This document shows, one piece after another, positions 43,803 to 53,423 of a DNA stretch of 60,186 nucleotides. The DNA lies in NCBI RefSeq assembly GCF_002783505.1, contig NZ_PFGL01000065.1, forward strand, positions 1 to 60,186, read 5' to 3'. Position 1 is the first letter of the stretch. Each line of letters starts with the position of its first letter. This DNA is from Shewanella sp. CG12_big_fil_rev_8_21_14_0_65_47_15 (GTDB lineage: Bacteria; Pseudomonadota; Gammaproteobacteria; Enterobacterales; Shewanellaceae). Position numbers and translations under genes: made by a program. A model generated the notes under the pieces. That model did not search any database and had not been told where the DNA came from. It was given only the letters and a program-made list of their open reading frames with translations.

Positions 43803-45716
43803 ATGTCACAACAAGAAACTCATGGTTTTCAAACTGAAGTCAAACAGCTGTTGCATTTGATGATCCATTCTTTGTATTCCAACAAAGAAATTTTCTTGCG
43901 TGAACTGGTCTCCAACGCTGCGGATGCGGCCGATAAGCTGCGTTACCTCGCGTTGACCAATGACGCATTATACGAAGGTGACGGTGAACTGCGGGTGCGT
44001 ATTAGCGCAGACAAAGATAAAGGTACTGTAACCATTGAAGATAATGGTGTGGGTATGACCCGTGATGGCGTGATTGAGCATTTAGGCACTATCGCAAAAT
44101 CGGGCACCGCGGAATTCTTCAAAAACCTCTCTGGCGAAGCCTCAAAAGACTCGCAGCTAATCGGCCAGTTCGGTGTGGGCTTTTACTCAGCCTTTATCGT
44201 CGCGAAAAAAGTCACAGTCCGCACCCGCGCTGCAGGCCATCAGGCCAGTGAAGCCGTGTTGTGGGAATCGGAAGGCGAGGGCAACTTCACCGTCGAAACC
44301 ATCACTAAGGCGAGCCGTGGTACCGAAATCACCCTGCACCTACGTGATGACGAAAAAGAATTTGCCGACGATTGGCGCCTGCGCTCAATTATCACTAAGT
44401 ACTCAGATCATATCTCTGTGCCAGTAGAAATGTGGCAGGAGGGCACCCCTGAGCGTGATGGTCCAGATGGCGAAAAAATTCCCGCGACCGAAGGTTACTG
44501 GAAAGTCATGAACAAGGCGACCGCCCTGTGGATGCGCAATAAGTCTGAGATCAGCGACGAAGAATATCAAGAGTTTTATAAGCACATTTCCCACGACTAT
44601 ACAGACGCATTGCTCTGGAGTCACAACCGCGTAGAAGGTAAACAGGAATATACTAACCTATTGTATATACCAGCAAAAGCACCATGGGATATGTGGAACC
44701 GCGACCGTAAGCATGGTCTGAAACTGTTTGTCCAGCGCGTGTTTATTATGGATGACGCCGAGCAGTTTATGCCGTCTTACCTGCGCTTCGTGCAGGGCTT
44801 AATTGACTCGAACGATCTACCGCTGAACGTGTCCCGCGAGATTTTGCAAGACAACCACATCACCAAAGCGATGCGTACGGGTATCACCAAACGTGTGCTC
44901 GGTATGCTGGAAAAACTGGCCAAGGATGATGTGGAAAAATACCAGACCTTCTGGGCTGAATTTGGCCAAGTGTTGAAGGAAGGGCCTGCGGAAGACTTTG
45001 CTAACCGTGAGCGTATCGCTGGCTTACTGCGTTTTGCATCGACCCATACGGGCAGCGGGGCACCGACTGTGTCACTCGATGACTACATCAGCCGCATGAA
45101 AGAAGGTCAAAGCAAGATTTACTATATCGTTGCCGACAGCCACGAAGCGGCCGCCAACAGCCCGCACTTAGAACTGTTGTGTAAGAAAGACATCGAAGTA
45201 TTGCTGATGTCAGAGCGTATCGACGAGTGGTTAATCAACCACTTAACTGAGTACAAAGAGAAACAACTGCATTCAGTGACCCGTGGCGAGCTGGAATTAG
45301 GTGAGCTTGAAGATGCGACCGAGAAGGAAGCGCAGGAGAAACTTGCCGAGGAAGCTGCACCTCTCCTTGAGCGTATCAAAACGGCGTTGGGCGCAAGTGT
45401 GGCCGATGTTAAGGTGACCTCACGTTTAACCGACACCCCAGCCTGTGTGGTGACGGGAGAAGGTGAAATGTCGACCCAAATGATCAAACTGATGCAGGCG
45501 GCTGGGCAGCCTGTACCTGAGGTTAAGCCGACATTCGAGATCAACCCAGCGCACCCATTAGTGTCGCACCTTAATGATCTTCAGGATGAAGCCGCCTTTG
45601 CAGATTGGTCAAACTTACTGCTACAACAGGCGCAGTTATCGGAAAAGGGCAGCCTTGCCGATCCATCGGCCTTTATTAAGCTGATGAACCAAATGTTACT
45701 GGCGAATCTGAAGTAA
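43803..45716 (+). CDS. htpG: Chaperone HtpG (Hsp90)
   Basis: 637 residues. The N-terminal ATPase domain has the GHKL motifs (LRELVSNAADAADKLRY, IEDNGVGMTRDGV, GQFGVGFYSAF), the middle domain has the catalytic Arg region LPLNVSREILQ, and the C-terminal dimerisation domain ends at MNQMLLANLK. It refolds and matures client proteins using ATP. Heat induction is indicated by the sigma-32 promoter. Confidence 0.97.
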   Translation: MSQQETHGFQTEVKQLLHLMIHSLYSNKEIFLRELVSNAADAADKLRYLALTNDALYEGDGELRVRISADKDKGTVTIEDNGVGMTRDGVIEHLGTIAKSGTAEFFKNLSGEASKDSQLIGQFGVGFYSAFIVAKKVTVRTRAAGHQASEAVLWESEGEGNFTVETITKASRGTEITLHLRDDEKEFADDWRLRSIITKYSDHISVPVEMWQEGTPERDGPDGEKIPATEGYWKVMNKATALWMRNKSEISDEEYQEFYKHISHDYTDALLWSHNRVEGKQEYTNLLYIPAKAPWDMWNRDRKHGLKLFVQRVFIMDDAEQFMPSYLRFVQGLIDSNDLPLNVSREILQDNHITKAMRTGITKRVLGMLEKLAKDDVEKYQTFWAEFGQVLKEGPAEDFANRERIAGLLRFASTHTGSGAPTVSLDDYISRMKEGQSKIYYIVADSHEAAANSPHLELLCKKDIEVLLMSERIDEWLINHLTEYKEKQLHSVTRGELELGELEDATEKEAQEKLAEEAAPLLERIKTALGASVADVKVTSRLTDTPACVVTGEGEMSTQMIKLMQAAGQPVPEVKPTFEINPAHPLVSHLNDLQDEAAFADWSNLLLQQAQLSEKGSLADPSAFIKLMNQMLLANLK

Positions 45717-45726
45717 GAAACGTTTG

Positions 45727-45763
45727 GGCCCATAGATCTCTATACTATGGGCCTTATTTTTTA
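45727..45763 (+). terminator. Terminator after htpG
   Basis: GGCCCATAG pairs with CTATGGGCC around a nine-base loop, followed by TTATTTTTTAG. Confidence 0.9.
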
Positions 45764-45807
45764 GCACTTATTTCAACGTTAGATGCTTTTGATATTAAGG
45801 GAACACC

Positions 45808-46671
45808 ATGGACAATATCCTCGATCTGACTAAAGACAATATTCAGCAAGTGGTTGATGCTTCGATGCAACAGATCGTGGTATTAGCATTTTGGGCACAG
45901 CCTCAAGCGCAAAGTGTGGCCCTAGTGCAGATGCTAGAGCAATTGGCGTTGCAACATGCTGGGCGTTTTGTGCTTGCTAAAGTGAACTGCGAAGCTGAAC
46001 TGGAAATCGCTAACTATTTCCGCATACAAAGCTTACCTACCACCTTAGTGCTGGATAAGGGCCAACCGATCGACGGTTTTGCCGGAATGCAGGAGGCGGT
46101 GCAGCTTAGCGCTATGCTCGAGAAGTATTTACCACCCCTGTGGCAATTACAGCTTGAGCAAGCTAAAGCCTTACTCGCCTTAAGCCAAGTTTCCAATGAC
46201 GATTTAGCCACGGCTGCTGTGTTACTGAAGGAGGCCTATAGCGCCTCAAACCATGTGGGTGAAGTGAGTTTAGTGCTCGCCGATGTGTATCTAATGCAGG
46301 GCGAACTTGCCCAAGCCCAAGCTTTACTCGAGCAGATCGGACTCGCGGATCAAGACGGTTATTACCAGAGCTTAAAGGCGAAATTAACGCTGGCTTTAGA
46401 TGCGGCGGATACGCCAGAAATCCGCGATCTACAGCATAAATTTGAGCAACATCCGCAGAATTTAGTGCTATTACTCGAGCTAAGCAAGGCACTCCATTCG
46501 GCTCACCGCGATGATGAGGCATTAGCGCTGTTATTCGGTGTACTCAGTCAGGATCTTGGTGCTGAAAATGGCACAATAAAACAAGTGTTTATGGATATAT
46601 TAACCGCACTTGGCCAAGGCAATAGTCTGGCAAATCAATATCGCCGTAAGCTCTATACCTTGCTCTATTAA
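45808..46671 (+). CDS. cnoX: Thioredoxin-like chaperone CnoX (YbbN)
   Basis: 287 residues: a thioredoxin fold (to about residue 110) followed by TPR-like repeats (residues about 115-285). The active-site position reads FWAQPQAQSVAL, so both thioredoxin cysteines are missing and it cannot act as a classic oxidoreductase. One Cys remains in AKVNCEAELE, corresponding to the second cysteine of E. coli CnoX, which has SxxC. CnoX holds oxidised clients and passes them to GroEL. Placed between the chaperone htpG and adk. Confidence 0.9.
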   Translation: MDNILDLTKDNIQQVVDASMQQIVVLAFWAQPQAQSVALVQMLEQLALQHAGRFVLAKVNCEAELEIANYFRIQSLPTTLVLDKGQPIDGFAGMQEAVQLSAMLEKYLPPLWQLQLEQAKALLALSQVSNDDLATAAVLLKEAYSASNHVGEVSLVLADVYLMQGELAQAQALLEQIGLADQDGYYQSLKAKLTLALDAADTPEIRDLQHKFEQHPQNLVLLLELSKALHSAHRDDEALALLFGVLSQDLGAENGTIKQVFMDILTALGQGNSLANQYRRKLYTLLY

Positions 46672-46812
46672 TGCGTAAAATTGCCCTGGATCCGCGGTTT
46701 ATTTGTATTTTCTGAGGCTAAAGTCGAAGCTAAAACCCTTCTCAATAGCGGCCAGATGTGCGAAGATCGCCGCCCTAAGAAGAATATCAATGCGAAAAAG
46801 AGGACTCTTGAG

Positions 46813-47457
46813 ATGCGCATTATCCTATTGGGCGCCCCCGGTGCCGGTAAAGGTACCCAAGCCCAGTTCATTATGGAACAGTATGGTATCCCACAAATTT
46901 CTACTGGCGATATGTTACGCGCCGCCGTTAAAGCCGGTACTCCGCTGGGGTTAGAAGCGAAGAAAGTGATGGATGCTGGTCAACTGGTTTCTGATGATCT
47001 GATCATTGGACTGGTTAAAGAGCGTATCGCACAGGACGACTGTGCTAAAGGTTTCCTGTTAGACGGTTTCCCACGTACCATCCCACAGGCGGATGCGATG
47101 GCGGCAAACGGTATTAGCATTGATCACGTGATTGAAATCGATGTGCCAGATGAAGAAATCGTTAAGCGCATGAGTGGTCGCCGTGTTCACCCAGGTTCTG
47201 GCCGTGTTTACCATGTGGTATTCAATCCACCAAAAGTGGAAGGTAAGGACGATGTGACGGGTGAAGATTTAGCTATTCGTCCTGACGACGAAGAAAGCAC
47301 AGTGCGTAAGCGCCTCGCGATTTACCACGAGCAAACTAAGCCGCTCGTTGAATACTACGGTAAAGTGGCTGCGGCGGGTAACACTCAATACCACAAATTT
47401 GATGGTACTCAGTCAGTTGCTGCGGTGAGTGAGCAACTTGCCAGCGTGCTGAAATAA
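46813..47457 (+). CDS. adk: Adenylate kinase
   Basis: 214 residues. P-loop GAPGAGKGTQ, AMP-binding region ISTGDMLRAAVK, LLDGFPRTIPQAD and the lid domain GRRVHPGSGRVYHVVFNPP of the long (non-zinc) type. It interconverts ATP plus AMP and two ADP. The true start is the ATG at 46813 (MRIILLGAPG) with CTTGAG nearby; the open frame to 46681 adds a basic tail not seen in the family. Confidence 0.96.
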   Translation: MRIILLGAPGAGKGTQAQFIMEQYGIPQISTGDMLRAAVKAGTPLGLEAKKVMDAGQLVSDDLIIGLVKERIAQDDCAKGFLLDGFPRTIPQADAMAANGISIDHVIEIDVPDEEIVKRMSGRRVHPGSGRVYHVVFNPPKVEGKDDVTGEDLAIRPDDEESTVRKRLAIYHEQTKPLVEYYGKVAAAGNTQYHKFDGTQSVAAVSEQLASVLK

Positions 47458-47496
47458 ACACATAGCTTAAATTCGAGAACAAGTTCTCATATTAAG

Positions 47497-47525
47497 AAAA
47501 AGCCTGCCTGAGCAGGCTTTTTTTA
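47497..47525. terminator. Terminator after adk
   Basis: AAAAGCCTGC-CTGA-GCAGGCTTTT with T run on the plus strand and A run on the other. Confidence 0.93.
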
Positions 47526-47578
47526 TGGGCGACTGAATGTTAGCCTGCCGAGGTAATTGGCTGATAAAAGGTAGCACA

Positions 47579-48574
47579 TTGACTTCTCCCTCTCCTGCGT
47601 TTGGCGTGTTATTAGTAAATCTTGGTACGCCCGATGAACCCACTCCGAAAGCGGTTAAGCGATTTCTCAAGCAGTTTTTAAGTGATCCTCGTGTCGTCGA
47701 TTTATCCCCTTGGCTGTGGCAGCCCATTTTACAGGGGATTATCCTTAACACCCGACCTAAGAAGGTCGCCAAACTTTATCAAAGTGTGTGGACTGAGCAG
47801 GGCTCACCGTTAATGGTCATAAGTCGACGCCAGGCGCAAAAGTTAGCCACGGATTTAAGTGCGACCTTTAATCAAACCATTCCGGTGGAGCTGGGTATGA
47901 GCTATGGCAATCCTTCGATTGATAGCGGCTTTACCAAACTCAAAGCCCAAGGCGCCGAGCGCATCGTGGTATTGCCGCTGTATCCGCAGTATTCCTGCTC
48001 GACGGTGGCCAGTGTGTTCGATGCTGTTGCCTGTTATGTTAAAGCCGTACGTGATATGCCAGAGCTGCGTTTTAACAAACAGTATTTCGACCATGGCGCC
48101 TATATTGCGGCGCTGGCGCATTCGGTAAAACGTCATTGGAAAACCCATGGGCAGGCCGATAAGCTGATTTTATCCTTCCACGGTATTCCGCTGCGTTATG
48201 CGACCGAAGGTGATCCTTATCCTAAGCAGTGCCACGCAACGGCCAAGTTATTAGCACAGGCATTAGGGCTCGGTGAAGGACAATGGCAGGTGTGTTTCCA
48301 ATCCCGCTTCGGTAAAGAAGAATGGCTAACCCCCTATGCCGACCAATTACTAGCCGATTTACCCCGCCAAGGGGTGAAAAGTGTCGATGTAATTTGCCCT
48401 GCCTTTGCCACCGATTGCCTCGAAACCCTAGAGGAAATCTCCATTGGCGGTAAAGAAACCTTCTTACATGCAGGTGGTGAGAAATACCGATTTATTCCCT
48501 GCTTAAATGATGATGAGCTGCATATAGAGCTACTGAGACTACTAGTACAAGAGCAAGCCCTATCTTGGGATTGA
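47579..48574 (+). CDS. hemH: Ferrochelatase
   Basis: 331 residues. Inserts iron into protoporphyrin IX, the last step of haem synthesis. FGVLLVNLGTPDEPT opens the fold; the catalytic His is in LILSFHGIPLRY, and the metal-channel Glu region is DCLETLEEI. TTG at 47579 (AAAGG six bases upstream) gives the normal N-terminus. The ATG at 47537 would add 14 residues and sits only 12 bases after the adk terminator. The adk-hemH order matches E. coli. Confidence 0.93.
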   Translation: MTSPSPAFGVLLVNLGTPDEPTPKAVKRFLKQFLSDPRVVDLSPWLWQPILQGIILNTRPKKVAKLYQSVWTEQGSPLMVISRRQAQKLATDLSATFNQTIPVELGMSYGNPSIDSGFTKLKAQGAERIVVLPLYPQYSCSTVASVFDAVACYVKAVRDMPELRFNKQYFDHGAYIAALAHSVKRHWKTHGQADKLILSFHGIPLRYATEGDPYPKQCHATAKLLAQALGLGEGQWQVCFQSRFGKEEWLTPYADQLLADLPRQGVKSVDVICPAFATDCLETLEEISIGGKETFLHAGGEKYRFIPCLNDDELHIELLRLLVQEQALSWD

Positions 48575-48777
48575 CGTAGGATGACCTCTTAAACATCTGC
48601 ACTTGAAACGCTAACACGCCCCTAGTTTCATGCTGATTTTATGGTAGAATCTGCGCCCTTGTGGCTAGGGAGTGGATTTTTTGTCTCGCTAGCCTAGACT
48701 CATTATTTTTAGGACGCTGGCGAGTATATGCTCGTCATAATGCCAATTAGCATGGATGCCAGGAAAAGAGAACCACT

Positions 48778-50082
48778 ATGAAGTTTCCCGGTCAGCGCAA
48801 GTCGAAACATTATTTCCCGGTCAAAACCCGAGACCCACTGCTTGAGCAGCTGACTCAACAGCCTCAACCCTTTGCCACTTACATCAGTGGTATAGATCAA
48901 ACCCTAGTGGATATCGAAGCCAAGGTGGAAGATGAACTGCTCAGTCGTTATGGATTGCCTAAGGGAAATTCGACCCTGATCGATGATGAGCAAGCCCATC
49001 AACTCTATACCGAGCTGAAACAAAACGGTTTGATCAGTGATGAATTTGCCGGTGGCACTATAGGTAATACAGTGCACAATTATTCTATTTTGGCCGATGA
49101 CCGCTCTGTGTTATTCGGGGTGATGAGCCAAAATATTGAGGTGGGCAGTTACGCCTACCGTTACCTTTGTAATACCTCCTCTAAAGTGGATCTTAACTTC
49201 CTGCAACCCGTCGATGGGCCTATTGGCCGCTGTTTTACCCTGATTTCTGAGTGTGGTGAGCGAACGTTTGCGATTAGCAAAGGCGCCATGGATAAATTGA
49301 CACCGGAATTTATCGATAAAAAAGTAGTGCAGGGCAGTTCGGCCTTAGTGTTAACCGCCTACTTAATGCGCGCCAGCGGCGGCGACAGGATCACCGATGC
49401 GGCTATGTGCGCGATTGAATACGCAAAAGAAGCCGAAGTGCCAGTGGTATTGACTCTGGGCACCCGTTTCTTGATCGAGGAAGATCCACTCTGGTGGCAA
49501 AACTTCATCAAAGAACACGTGACTATCCTTGCGATGAATGAGGATGAAGGCGAGGCCCTAACGGGGTTTCGTGACCCTCTATTGGCCAGTGAAACGGCAT
49601 TAGAGTGGTGCGATATGGTGTTAACTACCGCTGGCCCTATTGGTTTGTATACTGCGGGTTATGCCGAAGAGTCAGAAAAGCGCGAAACCACGCACACCTT
49701 ATTACCTGGCGCAATCCCTGAATTTAACCGTTATGAATTCTCGCGGCCTAAATTGAAAAGTGACTGCGAAACGCCGATTAAAGTGTATGCCCATATTTCC
49801 CCTTATATGGGTGGGCCTGAAAAAATCGGTAACACTAACGGTGCGGGGGATGGTGCGCTCTCAGCGTTATTGCACGATCTGGCGGCCAATACGTTCCATA
49901 AAGCCAATGTGCCCGGTTCAAGCAAACATAAGCGTGATGGGCTCTGTTATTCCTCATTCTCGCAAATTTGCAAGTACGCTAACCGCGTGGCTTACGAGGT
50001 GTTGGCCCAGCACAGTCCACGTTTATCCCGTGGCTTACCCGAACGGGAAGACAGCTTAGAAGAGTCCTACTGGGAAAGATAA
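48778..50082 (+). CDS. gsk: Inosine-guanosine kinase
   Basis: 434 residues of the PfkB/ribokinase family. Phosphorylates inosine and guanosine in purine salvage. The N-terminus MKFPGQRKSKHYFPV matches the Gsk subfamily, GGTIGNTVHNYSIL is the sugar-binding loop, and the ATP-site motif is NTNGAGDGALSALL, with the catalytic Asp in GAGD. It belongs to the same conserved block (adk, hemH, gsk) as in E. coli and complements apt at the other end. A 203-base leader precedes it. Confidence 0.94.
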   Translation: MKFPGQRKSKHYFPVKTRDPLLEQLTQQPQPFATYISGIDQTLVDIEAKVEDELLSRYGLPKGNSTLIDDEQAHQLYTELKQNGLISDEFAGGTIGNTVHNYSILADDRSVLFGVMSQNIEVGSYAYRYLCNTSSKVDLNFLQPVDGPIGRCFTLISECGERTFAISKGAMDKLTPEFIDKKVVQGSSALVLTAYLMRASGGDRITDAAMCAIEYAKEAEVPVVLTLGTRFLIEEDPLWWQNFIKEHVTILAMNEDEGEALTGFRDPLLASETALEWCDMVLTTAGPIGLYTAGYAEESEKRETTHTLLPGAIPEFNRYEFSRPKLKSDCETPIKVYAHISPYMGGPEKIGNTNGAGDGALSALLHDLAANTFHKANVPGSSKHKRDGLCYSSFSQICKYANRVAYEVLAQHSPRLSRGLPEREDSLEESYWER

Positions 50083-50105
50083 GCCAGTACTGGCTGAGTT
50101 AACAG

Positions 50106-50140
50106 GGGCAATAGCGGCAAACCGTTATTGCCCTTGTTGT
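50106..50140 (+). terminator. Terminator after gsk
   Basis: GGGCAATA-GCGG pairs with CCG-TTATTGCCC, followed by TTGTTGTTTT. Confidence 0.85.
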
Positions 50141-50299
50141 TTTATGGGCGCAATGTTTTTGGTGCTGGCGTGATGACGTTTTCCTCAACAATTAGCCCAA
50201 TGGGCGATATTTTTCGCTACAGACAAGGTCGAATAAATGTTACCGTTAGTGGGTTCGAATCGACCCAAATCACAGTGATTGTTTAAGGTGGAATTTTCG

Positions 50300-51130
50300 G
50301 TGAAAGCGCAAATCTTAAAAGAAATGAAGGTGCTCAAGACGATTGAGCCAGAATTTGAAGTGCAGCGCCGTGTGGCGTTTATCAAGGCAAAACTGAAAGA
50401 AGCCCGCAGCAAAGCATTAGTGTTGGGGATCAGTGGTGGTGTTGATTCCTCCACCGCCGGGCGTTTATGTCAGCTCGCTGTGGATAGCCTCAATAGTGAG
50501 CATCCTGATGGTGGCTATCAATTTATTGCGGTGCGTTTACCCTATCAAATTCAAAAAGATGAGCACGAAGCCCAACAAGCTTGTCAATTTATTCAACCGA
50601 CTAAATTAGTCACAATCAATGTGCATCAAGGGGTTGATGGCGTGCATCAAGCGACCTTAACCGCCTTTGTCGAAGCGGGACTGCACTCACCGGATGCGGC
50701 CAAAGTTGATTTTATTAAGGGTAACGTGAAAGCGCGGATGCGGATGATCGCCCAGTATGAGTTAGCCGGTTTGGTCGGCGGTTTAGTGGTGGGCACTGAT
50801 CACAGCGCCGAAAATATTACCGGTTTTTACACTAAGTGGGGTGACGGTGCCTGCGATTTAGCCCCTTTATTTGGTCTTAATAAACGTCAAGTACGCCAGC
50901 TAGCCGCCTACCTTGGGGCGCCGGAATCCTTAGTCTATAAGGCGCCCACTGCAGATTTAGAAGATAATCAACCGCTATTGGAAGATGAAGTCGCGCTTGG
51001 ACTGACCTACGAGCAAATTGATGATTTCCTCGAGGGGAAAGCCGTCGACAAAGCCGTTGAAGAAAAGCTGATTAATATCTACAAGGCAACGCAACATAAG
51101 CGTCAGCCAATCCCGACTATCTACGACTAA
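50300..51130 (+). CDS. nadE: NH3-dependent NAD synthetase
   Basis: 276 residues. PP-loop ATP pyrophosphatase motif GISGGVDSSTAG, the substrate region VGTDHSAENITGFYTKWGDG and the C-terminal KAPTADLEDNQ. It makes NAD from deamido-NAD with ammonia; no glutaminase domain is attached. I chose the GTG at 50300, which has AAGGTGG at a good distance; the longer frame from the TTG at 50279 overlaps that site. Confidence 0.94.
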   Translation: MKAQILKEMKVLKTIEPEFEVQRRVAFIKAKLKEARSKALVLGISGGVDSSTAGRLCQLAVDSLNSEHPDGGYQFIAVRLPYQIQKDEHEAQQACQFIQPTKLVTINVHQGVDGVHQATLTAFVEAGLHSPDAAKVDFIKGNVKARMRMIAQYELAGLVGGLVVGTDHSAENITGFYTKWGDGACDLAPLFGLNKRQVRQLAAYLGAPESLVYKAPTADLEDNQPLLEDEVALGLTYEQIDDFLEGKAVDKAVEEKLINIYKATQHKRQPIPTIYD

Positions 51131-51188
51131 GCTTGACCCTTTACTGATGGCTTAATCACTAAGTTGTCCACTGTCTAAATATTAGCTA

Positions 51189-51218
51189 AAAAGCACCCTA
51201 ATTCGGGTGCTTTTTTAT
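51189..51218 (+). terminator. Terminator after nadE
   Basis: AAGCACCC-TAATTC-GGGTGCTT followed by TTTT. Confidence 0.92.
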
Positions 51219-51257
51219 GCGCAAAAGCTTGTCGAATCCAGCCTAGTCGTTTTCAGT

Positions 51258-51776
51258 TTAGTTGTGCCCAGCTTGGAGGTGTGCGCGCGTAAGTGTAATT
51301 AAGGCATTCGAGTATTGGCGATAGTCTAAGTAGGGCGTCAGCAGTACAAAGCTTGAGTGTGGAGATTGTGTCAGTACTTTCGTCGTTATGTCTTGCAGCT
51401 TACCTTGAGACGCTTGCAGTAAGTGCTGCGCCGCTTGCTGGCCTGTTGAGGCAATATCGCTATCGATAGCAATCCCTAATGATGTGGCGGCCGTTTGACC
51501 ACAGATAAGATGAATACTGGCGTGGGGCGAGAGGCTATCGGCGCCTATCAATAGCATTTGGTGCTTTTTGAGCAATAAGTTGTCGCGATAATGGCGCCAA
51601 TCCTCACCGTAAGCACAAATTTTTGCCATAATTGTGAATATCTTGCGCCAGTGGTTACCATTTAAGGCGATAAGTTCTGCTATCGCGTTATCTTGCTCGA
51701 TATGCCAATTGTCGGGGAACAGTGGCACATTGGGGAGATAAAACGCATAGGGCGCAGCGGTCGGGCCAATGTGCAT
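51258..51776 (-). CDS. Conserved hypothetical protein
   Basis: 172 residues, cytoplasmic. Visible parts are an N-terminal FYLPNVPLFPDNWHIEQ, an NGNHWRKIF motif and a C-terminal Pro-Tyr-rich strand (LLTPYLDYRQYSN). It resembles a small family present in Shewanella and vibrios without known role, and I do not recognise a named domain with confidence. It converges with nadE. Confidence 0.65.
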   Translation of the reverse strand: MHIGPTAAPYAFYLPNVPLFPDNWHIEQDNAIAELIALNGNHWRKIFTIMAKICAYGEDWRHYRDNLLLKKHQMLLIGADSLSPHASIHLICGQTAATSLGIAIDSDIASTGQQAAQHLLQASQGKLQDITTKVLTQSPHSSFVLLTPYLDYRQYSNALITLTRAHLQAGHN

Positions 51777-51941
51777 ATCAATGGAATTCGCGAATATAAA
51801 GTGGGGCGGATCTTAACCTAAGTCGAGCAAACCGTTGAAGCTAAATTGTCGTCAGATCAAATATTAAACATGAAAGTTGAGGTTTATTTTTATCTAACCT
51901 TATAATTAGCTTGCGTATTTTAAGGGATTCAAAGGACTAGA

Positions 51942-53408
51942 ATGAAAGCGATTATCATAGGCTCAACCAAGCATTTATTTTTCGCAACATTTTATGCCTG
52001 TTTGGGGATTACCGTTGCCCTGTTATTGACAGGGATACACTTTCTCAATGCCAGACCCGATCTGTCCCTTTGGCATACCACCGAACTTAAAAACGAGTTC
52101 CATTACAATACCAAACTTGACAATTTTAGTGATTACATCGCCTTAGAAGATAAGTTATTTGCCGAAGTGGACAATAAGGTCCTCAAAAAAGTTTCGACGA
52201 CGGATGCTTCGCCCGTGAATCGTTATGTGAAAAACAGTCTCTCGGATCCTACCCATTGGCCACAGAACTGGAATCGTAGCTTCGAGTGGCCCAAGGCCTA
52301 TGCCCCCTTTGGTGTATTACTGCTCCACGGCATGTCTGATTCACCCTATGCCATGTCCAATGTGGCCACGCACTTTAAGGGGAAGGCCCATGTGCTTGGA
52401 CTGCGTTTTCCTGGACACGGTACCCTCCCAAGTGGGCTGACTGAACTCTATTGGCAGGATTTAGCCGCGGCGGTCAACTTAGCTACCGCCCATATGAAGC
52501 AGGAGCTTAAGGGTAAACCCTTATTTGTGATTGGTTTTTCGACGGGCGCTGCCGCAGCTCTCAACCATGAACTTGAACTTATCAACCGAAATAGGTCCCC
52601 AGATTATGCGGGGATGATTTTTATCTCACCGGCAATCGGCCTGGCGCCCAGTGCTGCTGCAGCACGTTGGCAGAACTGGATTGGTCAGTTGTTAGGGTTG
52701 GATAAATTGCAGTGGAACAGTATTCAAGTGGAGTATGATCCCTTTAAATACATGTCTTTTGCGGTGAATGCGGGGGATGTGGTATATCAATTGGCATTGC
52801 GCAATCAGGGATTGCTGGCGGGATTAACGGCTTTACAGCGAGAAAAGCTCCCGTCGATACTCACCTTTCAATCCGTAGTGGATGCAACCGTCTCAAGTAA
52901 TGCAGTGGTCAATACTCTCTATCAAGTACTGCCTGCAAAGGGTCACGAATTGGTTTTGTTTGATATGAATCGCACCTCAATTAATCGCAATATGATGCTC
53001 AATGACCCTCTACCCCAGCTGTTACCGACTAATCCTAGCCGTGTGCATTATCGTGGCACTTTGATCGAAAATATCAACGCTGAGACCACACAGGTACAGG
53101 CTCGGGAATTTGGTGTTTTACCTCGTCAACAAGCATCATCGACTATTGCGCCCTTAACCCTGTACTGGCCAGCGGGAGTGTATTCCTTATCCCATGTGGC
53201 AATACTCTTTGCCGAGGATGATGGACTCTATGGTCTAAGAAACGATACCGACAAGCGCCGCATTCAGATTGGTGGCGCGGCCGCCCGTGGTGAGCGTGGT
53301 GTGCTGAGTGTCTCGGCGGCTGAAATGCTTAGGCAGAAATGGAATCCATTTTTCCCCTATGTGTTGTCACGGATTGACCAATATCAAGCGGCCCATATCA
53401 AGCCATAA
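51942..53408 (+). CDS. Membrane-anchored alpha/beta hydrolase
   Basis: 488 residues. One N-terminal membrane helix (residues 10-33) tethers it to the inner membrane, with the bulk likely outside. The lipase-like core starts at GVLLLHGMSDSPYAM, has the oxyanion loop FPGHGT and the nucleophile in VIGFSTGAAAAL. The last 90 residues are not part of the standard fold and carry an SHVAILFAEDDGLYG segment that may supply the His. Substrate unknown. AAAGGAC precedes the ATG. Confidence 0.82.
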   Translation: MKAIIIGSTKHLFFATFYACLGITVALLLTGIHFLNARPDLSLWHTTELKNEFHYNTKLDNFSDYIALEDKLFAEVDNKVLKKVSTTDASPVNRYVKNSLSDPTHWPQNWNRSFEWPKAYAPFGVLLLHGMSDSPYAMSNVATHFKGKAHVLGLRFPGHGTLPSGLTELYWQDLAAAVNLATAHMKQELKGKPLFVIGFSTGAAAALNHELELINRNRSPDYAGMIFISPAIGLAPSAAAARWQNWIGQLLGLDKLQWNSIQVEYDPFKYMSFAVNAGDVVYQLALRNQGLLAGLTALQREKLPSILTFQSVVDATVSSNAVVNTLYQVLPAKGHELVLFDMNRTSINRNMMLNDPLPQLLPTNPSRVHYRGTLIENINAETTQVQAREFGVLPRQQASSTIAPLTLYWPAGVYSLSHVAILFAEDDGLYGLRNDTDKRRIQIGGAAARGERGVLSVSAAEMLRQKWNPFFPYVLSRIDQYQAAHIKP

Positions 53409-53423
53409 TATGCAATTGATCTT

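Noticed and set aside
45122..45544. Ser-rich antisense frame inside htpG
   Set aside because: Shadow of a highly conserved chaperone domain.
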